Shown: piece by piece, positions 5,286-5,416 of the stretch | Layout of the letters: the number at the start of each line of letters is the position of its first letter | Numbering within the stretch: the first letter of the stretch is position 1 | Source of the DNA: Microcaldota archaeon | GTDB taxonomy: Archaea; Iainarchaeota; Iainarchaeia; JAADDC01 | Assembly: GCA_027043825.1 (NCBI GenBank) | Contig: JALUER010000048.1 | Coordinates: 1-5,416, forward strand | DNA: 5,416 nucleotides | Direction of reading: 5' to 3' | Position numbers and translations under genes: made by a program | Notes under the pieces: generated by a model | Told to the model about the DNA's origin: nothing | Seen by the model: the letters and a program-made list of their open reading frames with translations, nothing else | Database searches by the model: none

Positions 5286-5416
5286 CCCATCAACCTCCTC
5301 AGGGCATTCACCCGGTCAGAGAGGGATATCTTGTAATCCTCCTCGTCGTGAATGGTGGTCTTTCCGATGTAATCGATGAGGTCGTTCACATCAGCTCCAG
5401 TCAGCTCGGCAGCGGC
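5282..5416 (-). CDS. C-terminal part of a small protein, possible antitoxin partner of the PIN gene
   Basis: Only the last 44 residues and the TGA are in the window; the start lies beyond position 5416. The visible part begins AAAELTGADVNDLIDYIG, which looks like a helix-turn-helix of the kind found near the end of small archaeal antitoxins (UPF0175-like: A-x-x-L-A-G-x-S-x-x-x-F-x-x-x-L), followed by an acidic HDEEDY and SDRVNALRRLMG. The stop overlaps the PIN start by four bases (GTGA), a tight coupling typical of toxin-antitoxin pairs with the antitoxin first. The family is not certain from this fragment. An unrelated small DNA-binding protein is possible. Reading frame and stop are secure; the function is inferred mostly from position. 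Confidence 0.6.
   Translation of the reverse strand, partial: AAAELTGADVNDLIDYIGKTTIHDEEDYKISLSDRVNALRRLMG
5294..5299 (-). promoter_or_regulatory. Ribosome binding site of the PIN gene within the upstream gene
   Basis: AGGAGG on the minus strand, eight bases before the GTG at 5285, lies inside the last codons of the preceding gene. It supports the GTG start over the ATG at 5290, which is in the frame of the upstream gene and gives no PIN protein. Confidence 0.75.

Noticed and set aside
4860..5336. Plus-strand frame of 158 codons opposite the PIN gene
   Set aside because: Gly/Val/His-rich shadow of the PIN gene; no ribosome binding site or TATA box, and the opposite strand encodes conserved PIN motifs.

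Overview
The window comes from an archaeon, most likely a euryarchaeon. It carries an archaeal histone, the euryarchaeal fork helicase-nuclease Hef, ribosomal protein S8e, the rRNA pseudouridylation cofactor Gar1 and the general transcription factor TFB. The signals are archaeal too: BRE/TATA boxes and GGGGGTGA/GGGGTGAT ribosome binding sites. The DNA looks GC-rich, Arg is mostly AGG, and proteins are rich in Lys, Arg and Glu, which suggests a thermophile. The lineage (Thermococci or a deeper thermophilic euryarchaeal branch) cannot be fixed from sequence alone.

Layout. At the left edge (1-181, minus) is a histone gene missing its last few codons. The 141-base divergent gap (182-322) holds its ribosome binding site, a TATA box and a near-perfect 20-base palindrome. 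From 323 to 2614 (plus) lies hef, with a helicase, a PIP-box-like linker, an XPF-type nuclease and tandem HhH motifs. A strong BRE/TATA begins directly after the hef stop and drives a compact three-gene unit: S8e (2679-3077, TTG start), gar1 (3086-3325) and tfb (3318-4229). Their spacing is 8 bases, then an 8-base overlap.

The right-hand side is on the minus strand and converges on tfb. Read in transcription order, it holds the C-terminal end of a small protein that may be an antitoxin (5416-5282), a PIN-domain protein (5285-4635) overlapping it by 4 bases, and a small GNAT acetyltransferase (4632-4219). The GNAT stop overlaps the tfb stop region by 11 bases. No gap over 300 bases lacks a gene.

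Together: the central genes are housekeeping (chromatin, fork repair, ribosome, rRNA modification, transcription initiation). The right-hand cassette looks like an accessory module of toxin-antitoxin type with an attached acetyltransferase. No CRISPR array, tRNA, rRNA or insertion sequence was seen.
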